Assembly: GCA_030407085.1 (NCBI GenBank)
Contig: CM059582.1
Location: forward strand, 27,417,001-27,481,000
DNA: 64,000 nucleotides
From: Trichopria drosophilae
Taxonomy: Eukaryota; Arthropoda; Insecta; Hymenoptera; Diapriidae
Direction: 5' to 3'
The translations under genes were made by a program, and so were the position numbers. Of the stretch, positions 44,561 through 57,046 are shown in pieces (positions within the stretch are counted from its first letter, which is position 1; each line of letters begins with the position of its first letter). Under the pieces are notes generated by a model that had not been told where the DNA came from, did no database searches, and saw only the letters and a list, made by a program, of their open reading frames with translations.

Positions 44561-45879
44561 TATCATCTTAAATTGTGCCAACAGCAGGTGATAATCAGAC
44601 AGATAATCATAATAATAATATTGAAATAGATCTTAATTATGATCATAATCAACCCTTTTAGAATGTAAAAATAATAAATAATTGCTAAGATTCCTGTGCT
44701 GAAAACGTATGAGTGAGCAATTAATTTTAAGGACATTTCCTTAATGATGTTCATATATTTGGGTGCATAAGAAAGTTGAAAATCTTGAAATGCAAAAATT
44801 GAAATAAATTGCAAAACTAGGCCAATCTTCGGATTTAATTTCCATCTCAGTGCCGTCAAAAAGTGAAAAGGGTCGCGGCACAGCTGATGCGCTAAAAACT
44901 GTATTGAAATTTCCCCACGGGTTTATCATTCTTTCTGCAACGGTATGCTCGTTTCATGCTTCCGTACACGTTGCTGTAAAGACAAACTTAGAAACCATTC
45001 ACGCTAATGTACCAGGGAGCAATCGTATCGCGAAATTCCTCGACTGGCCAAATTTTTGAAGCGAATTGTTTCACAACCGAGCAATGCCAGATTTTCCTAA
45101 TTCAATTATCTCCGAGTTCGCTTACAGTTTTATGGTCTGCGAATAGCTTTACCTCCTGCAACCAGAATAACTTTGGGTCAATGATTATGTCGTAGACCCA
45201 ATCTCAAATAGAAATATAAGAATGGTTATTTGTAAACTTCGTTCAGGATTATGCAATCATATTATTTTAAAACTGGCTGAAATAATAAAAAAAGGAATTA
45301 GTTAAAACGTGTCAAAAATGCGATGATCTATTTTCATGCGTCAAAGATCGATGACGCGGATCGTGAAACACGTTATTTGGTATTCTGGACTTGCTGGATT
45401 CGGCGGTGGACAGACACGATTTTACAATCGCCACGACGAAATCCCTTGCATTAATTATGCTGACCACAGACATTTTCAACGAGCAATGTAGGATGGCAAC
45501 ATGCCAAAGCCCGAACAAACCGTCACCTATGCGAAATCGTATACACATTGCGTTCTTCATCCTTCCAAGTAAATACTACTGTAAAGCGATACAATGGCTT
45601 TCCGAAAAAAATCAAATAGGTCATTGTTTTTTATTTTTATGACGTAATCAATAAGTGGATCTTACATAAGTCCGAAGTGTACAATGTACATGTTGATGAG
45701 CTATAGAATTTCAAAAACATTTTTTTTTTTTTCGTATTTGACCTCGAAATATTAATTATATCAGTGGTGAAAACTGATCAAGCTGTAAAAATTATATTCT
45801 TTATGTCTATTATTTATGAAAAAAATAATGTTTAAAAGACGTATAAATGAAGTCACATTTTAAAAGAGGACATTTCTAA
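44561..45879. other. GC-richer block with overlapping open frames
   Basis: From about 44840 to 45620 the DNA is distinctly GC-richer than its neighbours and is open in several frames on both strands. Examples are 44850-45059 and 45391-45642 on plus and 45312-45560 on minus. Donor- and acceptor-like sites exist (CAACGGTATGCT near 44942 on plus; CGCTTTACAG near 45580 on minus), but none joins open frames cleanly. It could be a non-coding exon, an enhancer or a decayed gene. The LINE inserted next to it. Confidence 0.4.
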
Positions 45880-45940
45880 GCACCTCAGTGTCTTCATTTC
45901 AGACACCCATAAGACACTCGATTTTTCAGTACAGGGGCCG
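45880..45940. repeat. dispersed hairpin GTGTCTT...AAGACAC, copy 2
   Basis: CAGTGTCTTCATTTCAGACA and CCCATAAGACACTCGATTTT form the same short hairpin plus tail as 19163-19240, ending in ACAGGG. Confidence 0.55.
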
Positions 45941-46546
45941 ATTTATTTACACCTATTATTATTTATTTATGTTTCAAAATAATTAAGACTTTCTTTAAGT
46001 GACTAAATAATTAATTCCAATCATTCATCGAAAATATCTCTGAGAAGATTTGAAAATAGATATTAAACTCCGATACAATTTCGTCATTGTAGTTTTGCAA
46101 AGAACATGAAAGACAGAATCTCATTGGTATCTTGTTTATGACGTTCAAATAGTTTTCTCATTTTATTCTTCATTTGCTCGTTGGATTCGCTGTGCTCTTT
46201 TGTTCCAGTAGATTTCAGAACATCTGTCCCTTATCACCTGCATGAATGTCCTATTGTCTCGGTAGCTCCATATTTTCTTTCTGCACATTTCCGTCTGTAA
46301 TAACTCGTAAATTATATTTTTTTATTGTATAGATTTTGCAACTGTTTGTTTTATGACAAGATTTTTAATGCAAACCCAAGGAAGGAAACTATAACAATAG
46401 AATTAGGAAAATAGTAATAATTAATTACCTAACGAGTTTTAGTATGCCATATAATATTTTGACCACCATATGGAATTTGTACAATAACAAGAATAATTAA
46501 TATTTGATTGTTTCTTTTTTGTATTGTGGTATCAAAGTGGATGAAC
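45941..46546. other. AT-rich spacer
   Basis: No feature recognised. Confidence 0.5.
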
Positions 46547-46878
46547 TACACTGAGAAAAAAATCCATAGTTAAATTGATTATATCACATAGTTGGAAAAA
46601 TATAGTTAAAACTACTGTGAAAAATAGTTAAATTTACCACTTTCAAAGTCGATTTTACTTTAATTTTGTTACACCAACTATCTCCTCATAGTAAAAAAAA
46701 ATCAACTATATAGAATGATTTAAAGAAATATGTCAAATATAGTTAAAATAACTATAACCTAGTGTAGTCCTCATTTCACACTACGTCTCTTAGTAAATCT
46801 TTATATTTACTATTATTCATAGTTACAGTTTGTATTTACTATAAATTCATAGTAAAGGGTAAAGACGGCTTCAATCCG

Positions 46879-47817
46879 TAGGGGAGGCGTGGGGTGTACC
46901 GCTCACCTAAGGAAAGTATCGCTTTTAATAAATGCATAAATAATTTTAGATTTGTTTAACGATTGAAATCGATTCTATAAAGCCCCGACAGTAATATACA
47001 AGAAGATCTGAATGTTTACTAACGCTAAACGTATTGAATTATAGAATTTAATAAATATCAAAGATCCAACAGTATCTCCTGTCAATGTGGGTAATACCGC
47101 TCACTAAATTTAAGTTGTTAAACTTATTCATATACACTTAGAAACAATGTAATGAAAATGTAATGAAGATGTAATGAAGAAATATCAGTACAGGCAATGA
47201 AAATGGTAAAGAAGAATGGATTCAAATTAATGATTCATAAATAATGAATGTACCTAACCTATGAAATTCAATGATATTATAAATCAATTTGTTGTTAACT
47301 CACTTGTGTGCATTCAATGTATATGATTAATTACAAGAAGTTCCATTTCAAATATCCATTATTTTAGTACTTTCTGTACATTTATTTGATCAACAATATG
47401 TGAAATATGCCATAAACTCTGTGAGCGGTGTTACCCACTAACGCGCCGCGTTGAAAAGTAATGAATAATTAAAAGTCAATGTTGTTTTTAGTAGTTTACC
47501 AAATACCATTTGGTAATTAACAGTACAACAAGTCTATTTGTTCATATTTTTTCCCATTGGGTACTAGTAAAAAGATGGAAACCCGTATATTGTAAAGACC
47601 AATTCTTATCGTATTTATGTCAACTACGTTACAAAACTTTCCAATTTTTATTTAATCAACTTTTAGCAATAAACTATGTAAATTTTTTGTTGAAATTAGA
47701 TTTTGACATAAAGTTCTTTAGTAAAAAAATATAAAAAATAATTTTAACTTAACGGAAGGTTGAGAAATATGAGTGAGCGGAATTACCCACTGAGCGGTAC
47801 AACCCCCGCCGCCCCTA
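46879..47817. mobile_element. 939-bp TIR element with GTGAGCGG repeats
   Basis: The termini are TAGGGGAGGCGTGGGG followed by TGTACCGCTCAC, and reversed TAGGGGCGGCGGGGGT followed by TGTACCGCTCAG, about 28 bases with three differences. Three more copies of GTGAGCGG-n-n-TTACCC lie inside (near 47092, 47421 and 47772, in both orientations). If TA is the duplicated target, the element is GGGG-ended and Tc1/mariner-like in target choice. There is no transposase frame. It sits inside the family D MITE. Confidence 0.75.
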
Positions 47818-48240
47818 TGTTTTGTTGCCGCCAGGTGGCGACGCGGCGGTCGCAGCTTTTTTTCTTCGAGCCCGTGGCTCTCGTTATTGAAGTGGATTTT
47901 CATTTGGTCATAAGAAGGACCGTCGGACGTCAAGATATGATAAATACATAATGCATGTCGTACGTGTATCTATTGACTAGCTACACGACATTGAAATTTG
48001 TGTGTATAATGGCATTGCATAATACAATTTATAACTGGCTAGAGTGAGACATTCACAAATTTAGCACAGTATTGATTTTTTGTTTTTCTCTTTGTTTCCT
48101 TGTTTATCTTAAACAAAGAAAGAAGGGAGAAAAGTGGACTTTTCATATGCTGCTGTATATAGTTTACAAGTATTATTTAAAAAGTAAATATTGACTCTCT
48201 TCTATGACTCTTTTTTATGACAATTTCTTATACAATTTCT
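47818..48240. other. GC-rich patch next to the GTGAGCGG element
   Basis: From 47818 to 47935 the DNA is strikingly GC-rich for this window. CGCCAGGTGGCG at 47829-47840 contains AGGTGGCG, eight of the nine bases of the insect CTCF core. Short frames cross it on both strands without domain support. From 47940 on it is ordinary AT-rich DNA. Confidence 0.45.
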
Positions 48241-48439
48241 CTCAGTGAAGGTAGTAATTTTCTGAAATAGTTGAGGCTATTTGTCTATTATGAAAGTAAC
48301 ATTTTGAATCATGAAATAATAGTTAAACTTTATTATTTCAGAATAGTTATTTTAACTATTACCATGCCTAGTTTTCATTTTACACTAGGATTCATAGTAC
48401 AATAATGGTTATTTCAACAACTTTTATTTTCTGAGTGTA

Positions 48440-49279
48440 TCTTTATATTATAATGAAAAAACTCGGAAAAAAAATTAGGAAAATTTTGACATTCTAACCG
48501 CCATTTTGGGCCTGTTCTGTATAACCAAAAATGTCTTCGTCCTTGAATGTTTCATGTAATGGTCAGATGTACCGATTACATGCATTATCAGTCACTGAGA
48601 TTTGAGTATACGAACTTAAATTTCGTGCACGAAATTGAGAAAACGATATTTTCGCAAAAAGTGTCTCCGAACTAAAAAATTGAGCCTCCGTAAAAGCCTA
48701 GAAATATATTTGCATGCTTTGTATATTTATGAAATTAAAGTAGAATTTCCAAACTTCTCGGCGTTTATTCGTTAACCCTTTAAAGATTGGAAAGGTGTTC
48801 CCTTTAATCAACATTTATGGCTGTATATTTGAATGCAACTAACCTAGAAAAACTTCTTCATATATCATTTTCGAAAATATGAAACCTCCTCTTTCAGATA
48901 CCTTTCTTAAAATTGATCCATGAAGCGATATAAGAAAGTTACAGTCCATTTTACCTTGAGATCCCAACATTTTTCACAACTTTTTTTTTTAAATCTCACA
49001 TTTTGGAATTAAAAACTACCTACTAGAATATCGTAGTTATGATAGCAGGTTGCATATGGATATCTGATCTAACAAACCCCAGTAGGTGTTTATGAAACTC
49101 TAATTTCATTAAGTCTACCTCAAATATCCGTTTAAATATATAAATTATGCTCTTAATATGTGTAGAAATGATAACAGATTTAAATATACACTGGAAAAGA
49201 TCGTCATCTTTCAACGAAATATATTTAATTGAAATTAATTTTGTTGAATCAAGTAATCATGTTTGTGTTTCCAATAAGT
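48440..49279. other. AT-rich spacer
   Basis: No gene or clear repeat recognised. Confidence 0.5.
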
Positions 49280-50730
49280 TACACAGGACACCACAAACCA
49301 AATTTGTTTCGTTTGTTCATTTGAATCGGAAATGTTCGATTTGACCCATTACGTTAGAATTTTAAGAAATCTGATCCGAAAAATAATCCAAAATATACTT
49401 TTTGTTAATTTAAGGTTAGGTTAAGGTATGTGAAAAAACTGAAACGATGAGTTAACTTGTAATGTTTAATTCAATTTACTCAAATTTAATTCGATTTACT
49501 GAGGACAGAAATGATTATTTTTTTCTCGGGGAAATCTAAGGATTGAAAAACCAAAAATTGTGTATGAAGACGTTTATTAATTGACACCGGTCCGTCTCGT
49601 GTCGCGACGGTGTTCGCACTAACTGTTGTTCAAATTTTGAATTTTGCAGTGCTCGCTCGCCAGTTCACAACATGTCACACACTAACATATCTCTCAATAC
49701 ATGAAATATTTCGTCTATGTTTACATTACGATACTACTATTACGATAACGAATGTGCGACCCAGATTTTACAGCATTTATGTAATTTTCCATGGCACAAC
49801 TGTGAATTTACAATATAAAGCAAATGAAAATTGCAACATATTGTACATTCACTGCTTTACATGTTGGTAGAAATCGAATTCCACTGTGAATCTGGCAATT
49901 ATACTGTTTGCAGGAGAAAAACATGAAAATTTGTAAAAATACAATCTCAGAAAGAAATCTTTATATCATTATATATGGAATATTTACCACATTATATGTG
50001 GGTAAAAAAAGACCGACATTCAATGTCGTAAATTTCATTTGCTTTTTTTTACAGTATGGACAAAGAATTCGTTTTCAGGGACCAAAGATCCTCCACTTCT
50101 GTTTCAAGTTGTGTGAAAAAACAAAAGTTCTGAGGTCTTGTGTTATTTTTATCGAGAAATACCTTCAGTGATTAATTACACAGGACCGCAAAACAATTTG
50201 TTAGAAGAGATACTAGATCTTAGAGATTTTGCATGAAAGGATACTTTTCAATATTTTTCTGAACAGATATCTTGAAAACCTGACGTGATGGGTTAATTTG
50301 GGTAACAAAGTCGTTGTCTGCGGCCAAACATTTATAGGATCTACTACCTGTGATTCAAGTTTCACAAAAACAAAATTTGTGGTCCTGCGTAACACAAGAC
50401 TGCAAAATTTTTGTTTTTTTGACACAACTTGAATCAGAAGTGGAGAATCTTATGGATTTCTGGTAGCTGAAAACGAATTCTATGTCCAAGTTAACTCATC
50501 GTTTCAGATTTTTCACATATCCTAACCTTAAATTGCCAAAAAGTATATTTTTATATTTTATATTTTAAATATTTTATAATTTAAGATCAGATATCTCAAA
50601 ATCCTGATATGACGGGCCAAATCGAATAACGGACTTCTTTTCAGCGGCCAAAAATCTATAAAATCTACTATTTGTGATTCAAGTGATTTAGAAACAAATT
50701 TTTTTGTGGTCCTGTGGTATCATTGGTTTA
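49280..50730. mobile_element. modular inverted-repeat complex, 1.45 kb
   Basis: The outer arms pair: TTTAAGGTTAGGTTAAGGTA and CTGAAACGATGAGTTAAC near 49415-49457 reappear inverted at 50498-50535. ACACAGGAC-ACAAA plus TTCGATTTGACCCATTAC near 49283-49352 reappears inverted at 50615-50725. An inner pair, AAGAATTCGTTTTCAG...CCACTTCTG...TTCAAGTTGTGT, occurs at 50070-50120 and inverted at 50420-50490. A third copy of the GGCC...GATTCAAG module lies inverted at 50270-50385. It is probably a composite of foldback-type elements. No transposase frame was found. Confidence 0.65.
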
Positions 50731-51177
50731 AGAGAAGATTTATTTATTTCAAGTAAATTCGAGAAATCGATTCTTGATTTGACAGAATAACTGCTGGCGA
50801 CTGTAAAATTTAACTATTTACAGTTTTTGCAACATATTCAAATTTCATAAAAATCGGAGATTTACACTTCGATAGGTTTACTTGTAAGAGACGTTGCGGA
50901 AGATTAGAAAACTAACACGTGGACATATTTGTCGGTTTTATCACTTTCCATGCACTATTTTTAAGACCTTTGATAATATATTTAAAGAAATTTAATTTTT
51001 TTCGAATTCCTAACATCAACTACTGGATTATGACTTTTTTCAATCTATTCGTTTAACTTTCCACAATTTCGTTATCGATCATCACTTACACGCGATTCTA
51101 AAAAAGAATTTAAAATAGGTCCTATTAAACCTACTACGAATCGTTGGCATGTAACCTAGGGATTCGTCTATTTTCAG
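50731..51177. other. AT-rich spacer
   Basis: No feature recognised apart from the splice acceptor that closes it (see the next entry). Confidence 0.45.
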
Positions 51178-51411
51178 TATATAAGATTAAAGCATACGAT
51201 GGACTCCCACTCCTTCAGACCTGCGCCCAACTTTAATAATCGTGGAAGTTTTCAACTCCGTGCAGACAGCGATCGACGTATTGGAAAACACCGAAACGGT
51301 TTGCGCAAGCAAACTCATTTTATTAGTTATGCGAAAGCTGATATGCTCCGAAATTTAGAAGAAGATTATTTAAATATTAATCCCACGTTAATTTGAATTC
51401 GTTAAAACAAA
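51178..51411 (+). CDS. candidate exon, unknown small hydrophilic protein
   Basis: A good acceptor (TCTATTTTCAG, ending at 51177) opens a frame that stays free of stops through 51393 and ends at TGA 51394-51396. An ATG occurs at 51199, giving 65 residues from there (MDSHSFRPAPNFNNRGSF near the start, then an Arg/His-rich middle). A donor-like ATGGTAAAG follows at 51409-51417. The codons are GC-richer than the surrounding DNA. No domain is recognised. Alternatives are a terminal exon of a host gene lying upstream, a remnant of a transposon protein, or chance. Confidence 0.35.
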
Positions 51412-54060
51412 TGGTAAAGTCCGTGGCATAAAAAATTGTAAAATACCCCTTAAATAACAAGGAAAGTCTCTTCGAAAAACTTTTTCCATTTCGCGAACAG
51501 AAGGACGCACAAGCTGGTCTTTGCATTAAGAATGATCTAACTTATTTTTTAAAAGGGCATAATCAGTTTATAAAATGCATAAATGTGAAAACCAGTCTCT
51601 TCTATTTGCGTGAATTTTTTTTGTCCATTTAAAAATGATTAGCCATTTCCAATGCATGATTTGCTTTCAGAAATAAGAGATTTATAATGTTTTGGATTTA
51701 TTAGACAATGAAAGATATAAAAAGATAATGAAAAGGATAAAATGAAATCAAAATAATTACAGGACACATGCACAAAATTAGTTTAAAGAATCTTCTTTAT
51801 GATTTAATTACAATACTTCAATATTTCGAGCTTTTTCCCTGTTGAAGCACTTTTTGACGCTATAATTTTCCCTTTTTAACACTTCTACCTTATGTTCACT
51901 TAATTATTTTTCGTTTAAACTTCATCCTCACTTTCCCGAGCGTCAATATTTCATCAGCATTATGTTCTTTTATCCAGTTAGCTATTCTCTACTATTATCA
52001 CTTTTTTCTCTAAACCTCTTCTCTTTATTCATTGACTTATCCCAATTTTCTCCCTCGCCATTCCACGTTTCGCTTAACTATATTCCTTTGACTGTATTTT
52101 TCTATCATTTTATTGTGGGTCCATACATTTTATCTTAAATTCCAACTATAAGCTTCTTTTCGAATTTTTTTATACGTGCAAAGCTTCTTTTGTCATTCGG
52201 TCTATTTGAAAGAGCATTCCACATCTGGTTTAATTTTTTCCTGTCATATATTCCCTACAGAAACGTAAATTTCATTATGCTATGAGAATAAATTATTAAT
52301 AGATATTTTACATTAATTTGCCTGATTCTTTATTTTCAAATTTAAATGTTCCAAAGGCTGCAATTTTAGTTTTTTATTTGCTTTAACCTATCGATGTAAA
52401 ACGTTACAGGAAGAACGACTGAAAAAAAGAAGAAAACATTTTGGAACCATTCGAATATCGGAGTTTGGATTTATTCAATTTCGAAAAGTCGAGTGGGATG
52501 AAGTAATGCACGTGTGTGAACGTAATCGTTATGTTCATTTTATTTTACACATTCATATCTAAAGTATTTATGAAAAGTCGCATTTTTAGATCGTTATGCG
52601 TCATTCATGTATTTGCATAATATACCGAATATCTCGAAAATTAGATCATATTATATTTTCTTGTAATCGTGAACTTTAACAAACTAAAAAACCATAAAAA
52701 ATAATACGTCCTATCAACACTTTCGACATTTGACGAAAATATTGAATTAGTGTCAAGAGGTACAACAGTAGATTCATATATGTTCATATTACATCGAATA
52801 ATAGAAGAATGATGAAGGTGATATGAAGTACGGCTTGAAGTAATTGATAAATCTAATTATTACAAAACTTTGAAATTCTTTCGTTTTCATTTCGTTGAGG
52901 AATTTCCTATTCTTCTGAACAATGCCCAGACTAACAAAGGCTGCTTGTTGAAAAACAAATTTCTTCCCCTGTTAAATACTCATCGATCAAATAAAACTGT
53001 GAATATTTGCATGAATGCATTATGAGTGACCCAGATCTATGGAATTAAAAAAAAGTTAATTACAACAGTTTTGCTTTAGTTTATAGTTCTTCCCTGTTAA
53101 ATTAGTTTTATTTGTTGACCAAATTTTAATGGAGTGTGTGCTCCGGAAATACTTGTTTTATTGATTATTTATACAATAAATTATTGATTTATTGCACCCA
53201 TTGTATTCAATGTTCTGCAAGTTGCTAATTATTTCATAATATCTCGCTTTTCATAATCGAATGGCATTTTCAAATAATTGTATGCAAAAACTTTTTGGTT
53301 ATTGTCTATATATCTGAAATAACGTTTCTGTTTTTTAGATTTTCTGGAAAAATATATTTTCAATGTATAATTCGAAAGAATTGTTCAGAAAATACTTCAC
53401 TTTTAACTTGTTTTCAATACCCCTAACGTTTAGTCTTTATTTTGGTTTATTCTTTTGGAAAACAAATGGCGAGATTCGGATATGTTTTTTTTTTTATGGT
53501 TAAAGATCTACAGATTTGTCTTCGCATTCGACTTTCGTAATTTTATGGTGTGCTTAGAACTCCAGTAAAATTATAATATTTTCTTAGTAATACTTATTAC
53601 ACAAAATAATGATTTCATCACTTCGAACCTGCGCCCTGGTAGATATTTGGCTGCTTCAACTAGCTATTATCCTAGCTACTGAGTAGATTTATTCGACAGA
53701 ATCTAAGTGGAAATTTACAACAATTCTAGATGAAAACCACAAATGTATATTTAAATTATACAAAGCAATAATTTTGGACAGTGGATATCATTTTGTGCAA
53801 TAGTTAAGAATCTGCTGTTTGCATACCGCAATATTGGAAGATCGATCTATTCGAGATTATCAAAATTTTAAGGTTAAATCCGCAAAATAGTGTCGTAATC
53901 TAATTTTTTTTGCCGTTTTCAAACTGTTGAAAATTTATCTCTTACTTGTCGGATTAATGTTAAAAGATATTACCTGTCTCAACGTCTCGCATCTTGGTAT
54001 ATTTACACCAGAATTCATGCCATTTTTAGTAGGATATTCTTTCATATTATGAAGCTATTT
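51412..54060. other. AT-rich DNA, no supported gene
   Basis: No open frame, tRNA or clear repeat pair recognised. The tract 51820-52200 is unusually C/T-rich on the plus strand, with many TTTCCC and CTTTT words. Confidence 0.5.
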
Positions 54061-54150
54061 TTTTACATACTTGTCCGCAAAGTAGACACTTCCTAACGAT
54101 TTAAGAGACTGGTCGCTGCACTTAACGGGCTAAAAAAAGTCCGAAAAGTG
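54061..54150. repeat. half copy of the AAAGTAGACAC mini-element
   Basis: TTTTTTACATACTTGTCCGC followed by AAAGTAGACAC resembles the left arm of the 69-bp element at 56976-57044, and CGGGCTAAAAAAAGTC resembles its inner part. Only one arm is convincing. Confidence 0.45.
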
Positions 54151-54865
54151 CTTTGCTGGTCTTCGGAGGTACAATCTTCACTCGAGTCCGTAAAATTGAA
54201 CTTTACCTTCTAGTACCGAAAAGTACAATTCTAGCCAGCTCATAAAAATCTAGGAAAATTCTGGAGAATAATTTCTCGTGACCATCTCTATCAGGGAAAG
54301 AGTAAATCGATAAATGCATAATTTATTAATGTATAGTATATTGTAATTATATTATTTAACTATATAGTATCAGATAATAGAACGAAGTGATGTCCCTGTA
54401 TGTAGAAGGCAGTGTTGCATTCCTTATAATAAGTATGTTACTTAGTACAATATGTTTTTCTCCATGCACCCTACCTATATATTACAAAACCGTATAAAAC
54501 TACTAACAATATTTACATATTGGAACTAGTATGTCACGATATAGTGAACTTTTTTATTGCTCTTACTAACAAAGTCGTTCGCTTTAATATTTAAAGTAGT
54601 TATATACGTGAAATTTGATATTGATTGGCAATATAGTTAATGAGAAACTATCATGTATAAATTGTAATTATTTACTGTGTTATGACGATACGGTATTTGA
54701 AACTTTATAAAGACACATTGTTGATAAATACACTTTTATTACATTCAATATTCGAACTAGCATTGCTATATAATATAATTGAAAAAGTTAGAAGACGTAA
54801 ATCTCTATAACCCATTAATGCAAAATCATGATTTTACAACATTCCTGTGGTAATGTTTACTCATA

Positions 54866-55345
54866 ACCCAGGTAGAAATGAGCAAAACCTCGGCTAGATA
54901 CTACTCAGTACTGGTACCTGATAGTGATTAACAGAAATATGTCAGTACTGGCATTAACACTGACCTAGTATTATCGGTCAGTACTGTTTTCAGCGTTGAC
55001 AGATTACTGACCGCCGGAAGAAATCAGACTGATTGCCAGTACTGTTGTCGGTATGAAATGATTACTCACCGCTGGTGCAAATCAGTACTGATACAATACT
55101 GATTGCCAGTACTGTTTTCGGAGAGGAATCAGTACTGCCTGCACCGCTGTAAAATTAGTGAACCAGTATTAACAATAAATATTGGCATGCGGAGTAAATC
55201 AGTACCGACTTCCGCACCACATCAGTACTGACCATGTACTGCTAGTCAGTAGTAGTGATCATGACTTAATCAGTACTGACAACCGGCGTAAGTCAGTACC
55301 TACGAGATACTATACCGCTCAGTACTGACATTCGGAGCCAAGGCA
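54866..55345 (+). repeat. CAGTACTG array, copy 1
   Basis: The block starts CATAACCCAGGTAGAAATG, then AGCAAAACCTCGGCTAGATA, then carries ten exact CAGTACTG palindromes plus several one-mismatch versions in about 430 bases. A longer unit of about 65-70 bases is visible (CCAGTACTGTTTTCGG, ATCAGTACTGA, CAATACTGATTG). It has no coding frame. The same block, in the same orientation, recurs at 59532-60365. Confidence 0.85.
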
Positions 55346-56965
55346 CAAGAACTGCAAGATTATTGTTAGGTAGTTGGCTGTTTTATACATATATGAAAAA
55401 GAATTATTAACACAAGTTAGGAAGAAATATGCCCTAATATACCGAACTTAGCAAATTTTATAAATCATAATATAAAAAGGTACAAAAGCAGGATGATATA
55501 ATCTCGGTTATACCGAAATTAAAAATGTTTGTAATTTGCTTAAATAAAAGACTCTCAGCGTAATAGTTGTGCATTTAAATATATAATAGATACTAAAGTT
55601 CAAAATTCCACACGATTCTGAAAGCTTCAGCTTATTTTTTTAATTATAACCATGCACTGAGAATTCGTCAATAGGAAATTTTACCATAAATGTCACAATT
55701 TATTCTAAATTATAGTAAGAATTACTATTTTAATACGAAAACGAAGTAATCGTCCAAAAAGTTGGACTATTTAATATTATTTTTTGAATAGTTCACATAT
55801 GGATAGTTTTTAATAATATTTACGCATCATAAAATTATACGTAGTACTTTTTGCTGAAGTAACCACATTTTTCTGGTTATATTCTCCGAACATTGCATTC
55901 AGTGTAAATACACGCGCTACCTACTGTTGAAAATAGGATTATTTCCAATTTGAGATTGTAAATTTTGCTAGTTTTTATATGAATCTGCTACCGGTTTTGT
56001 CCACGTGGTTACAATTAAATAAATGTCGGAAATATATACAGGAGTTGAGACAAATTAAAGGACTTCGTAAGTGACTTGGATTTTTACAATTTACCATCTT
56101 TGGACAATTACGAGTACACTCTCGCAGTAACTAACATTATGAGAACTTGAATTTCAATGTATTTAAACAAATCTTCTGCATGCCATTCGTCAGCTTCGAT
56201 TTTACGACAGCCTATTTTATTTTTTCACAAATCCCTCTGCATCTTTATCAAGGTAATTTTAAAAAATACTTCTTCGTTTTTTCCCGTCCTTCCTATATCC
56301 TTTCATTAATCACTAATATCTTGTCCTACACATATAGGCTAGTATATGTGATGGCTGATGACAAGGAGATGAGCGAGAGAATTTTTCCACGTGATCCCTA
56401 TTAAAATTTTACATAACCTATGAGTAAATATTCTACTTTATATGTGTAGAAGATCCAAATTTGGTACCTACAATGTATACGTAATTATATTTCGGATGCC
56501 GTCTTAGTCGATAAGTAAGTTTGTTATTATGTACGTAACATGTAGTATATGTTATATTCTATTTAATTAGATAGATATAAGAATAGTATTCTCTCAAAAT
56601 TTAATATTTTCTTTTCTAAAAACTGATTTTCCTAGTTCGCGTGTTAAAATTTAAAAGTATAGTACCAGAAATTAATAGGCACTGTCTTAAGAACTGCTAC
56701 AAATTTGTTGTAATTTTTAAAAGTATTGAAGTTGAAGTTGCTAATATTACATTTGAAGTTGAAACTGTTAATAAATGTCCATTGTAATTTCAGTGCCGTT
56801 ATTTCATTTTCCTATAGAAAAATAGTAATTTCTACCGCCTTCGGATTTTCTGTGTGGCAATAATCGCAATATCAATATTGGTTACATATCTTCGAGAACA
56901 GACATCCATTTGATGGTTTTTAATATCACAATAATAAAATTTTACGGCCGAGGATCGAACACTAA
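55346..56965. other. AT-rich spacer between arrays
   Basis: An 85-codon frame at 56147-56404 ends in a plausible-looking MADDKEMSERIFPRDPY. The possible intron around it (donor near 56252, acceptor near 56339) does not preserve the frame, so no gene is called. Confidence 0.45.
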
Positions 56966-56975
56966 TTTTTTTGTA

Positions 56976-57044
56976 CACTGTTCATAAAATAGACACATTA
57001 CGGGCTCTTTTTAGTCTGTACAGTATCTACTTTATGGGCACGTG
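56976..57044. mobile_element. 69-bp TA-flanked miniature element
   Basis: CACTGTTCATAAAATAGACAC on the left pairs with CACGTGCCCATAAAGTAGATAC reversed from the right, with TA at both edges (56974-56975 and 57045-57046). Arms of about 22 bases make up most of the element. Confidence 0.6.
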
Positions 57045-57046
57045 TA

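Larger units (their letters stand above)
46549..48437. mobile_element. TA-flanked MITE (family D) split by a second element
   Basis: The ends are CACTGAGAAAAAAATCC and, reversed, CACTCAGAAAATAAAAG, with TA at 46547-46548 and 48438-48439. Both outer parts (46549-46860 and about 48260-48437) are rich in ATAGTTAAAATAACTAT words in both orientations, and CCTAGTGTA recurs in each. The central 1.4 kb is unrelated and GC-richer, so it is a later insertion or insertions. Confidence 0.65.

Noticed and set aside
40011..44590. Possible target duplication around the CR1-group LINE (TTGCTTTTCATCCTACAT against TTGGTATCATCTTAAAT)
   Set aside because: Too many mismatches for so young an insertion; CR1-type elements often leave none.
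49430..49442. TTAGG-like units (GGTTAGGTTAAGG), also at 18930
   Set aside because: Only two units each, inside other repeats; not a telomere or interstitial telomeric array.
56147..56404. Two-exon small gene ending MADDKEMSERIFPRDPY
   Set aside because: Joining the donor near 56252 to the acceptor near 56339 puts a stop codon in frame at once.
54061..57046. A single large transposon bounded by the AAAGTAGACAC arms
   Set aside because: The 56976-57044 copy is complete by itself with its own TA flanks; the 54061 copy is only half an element.
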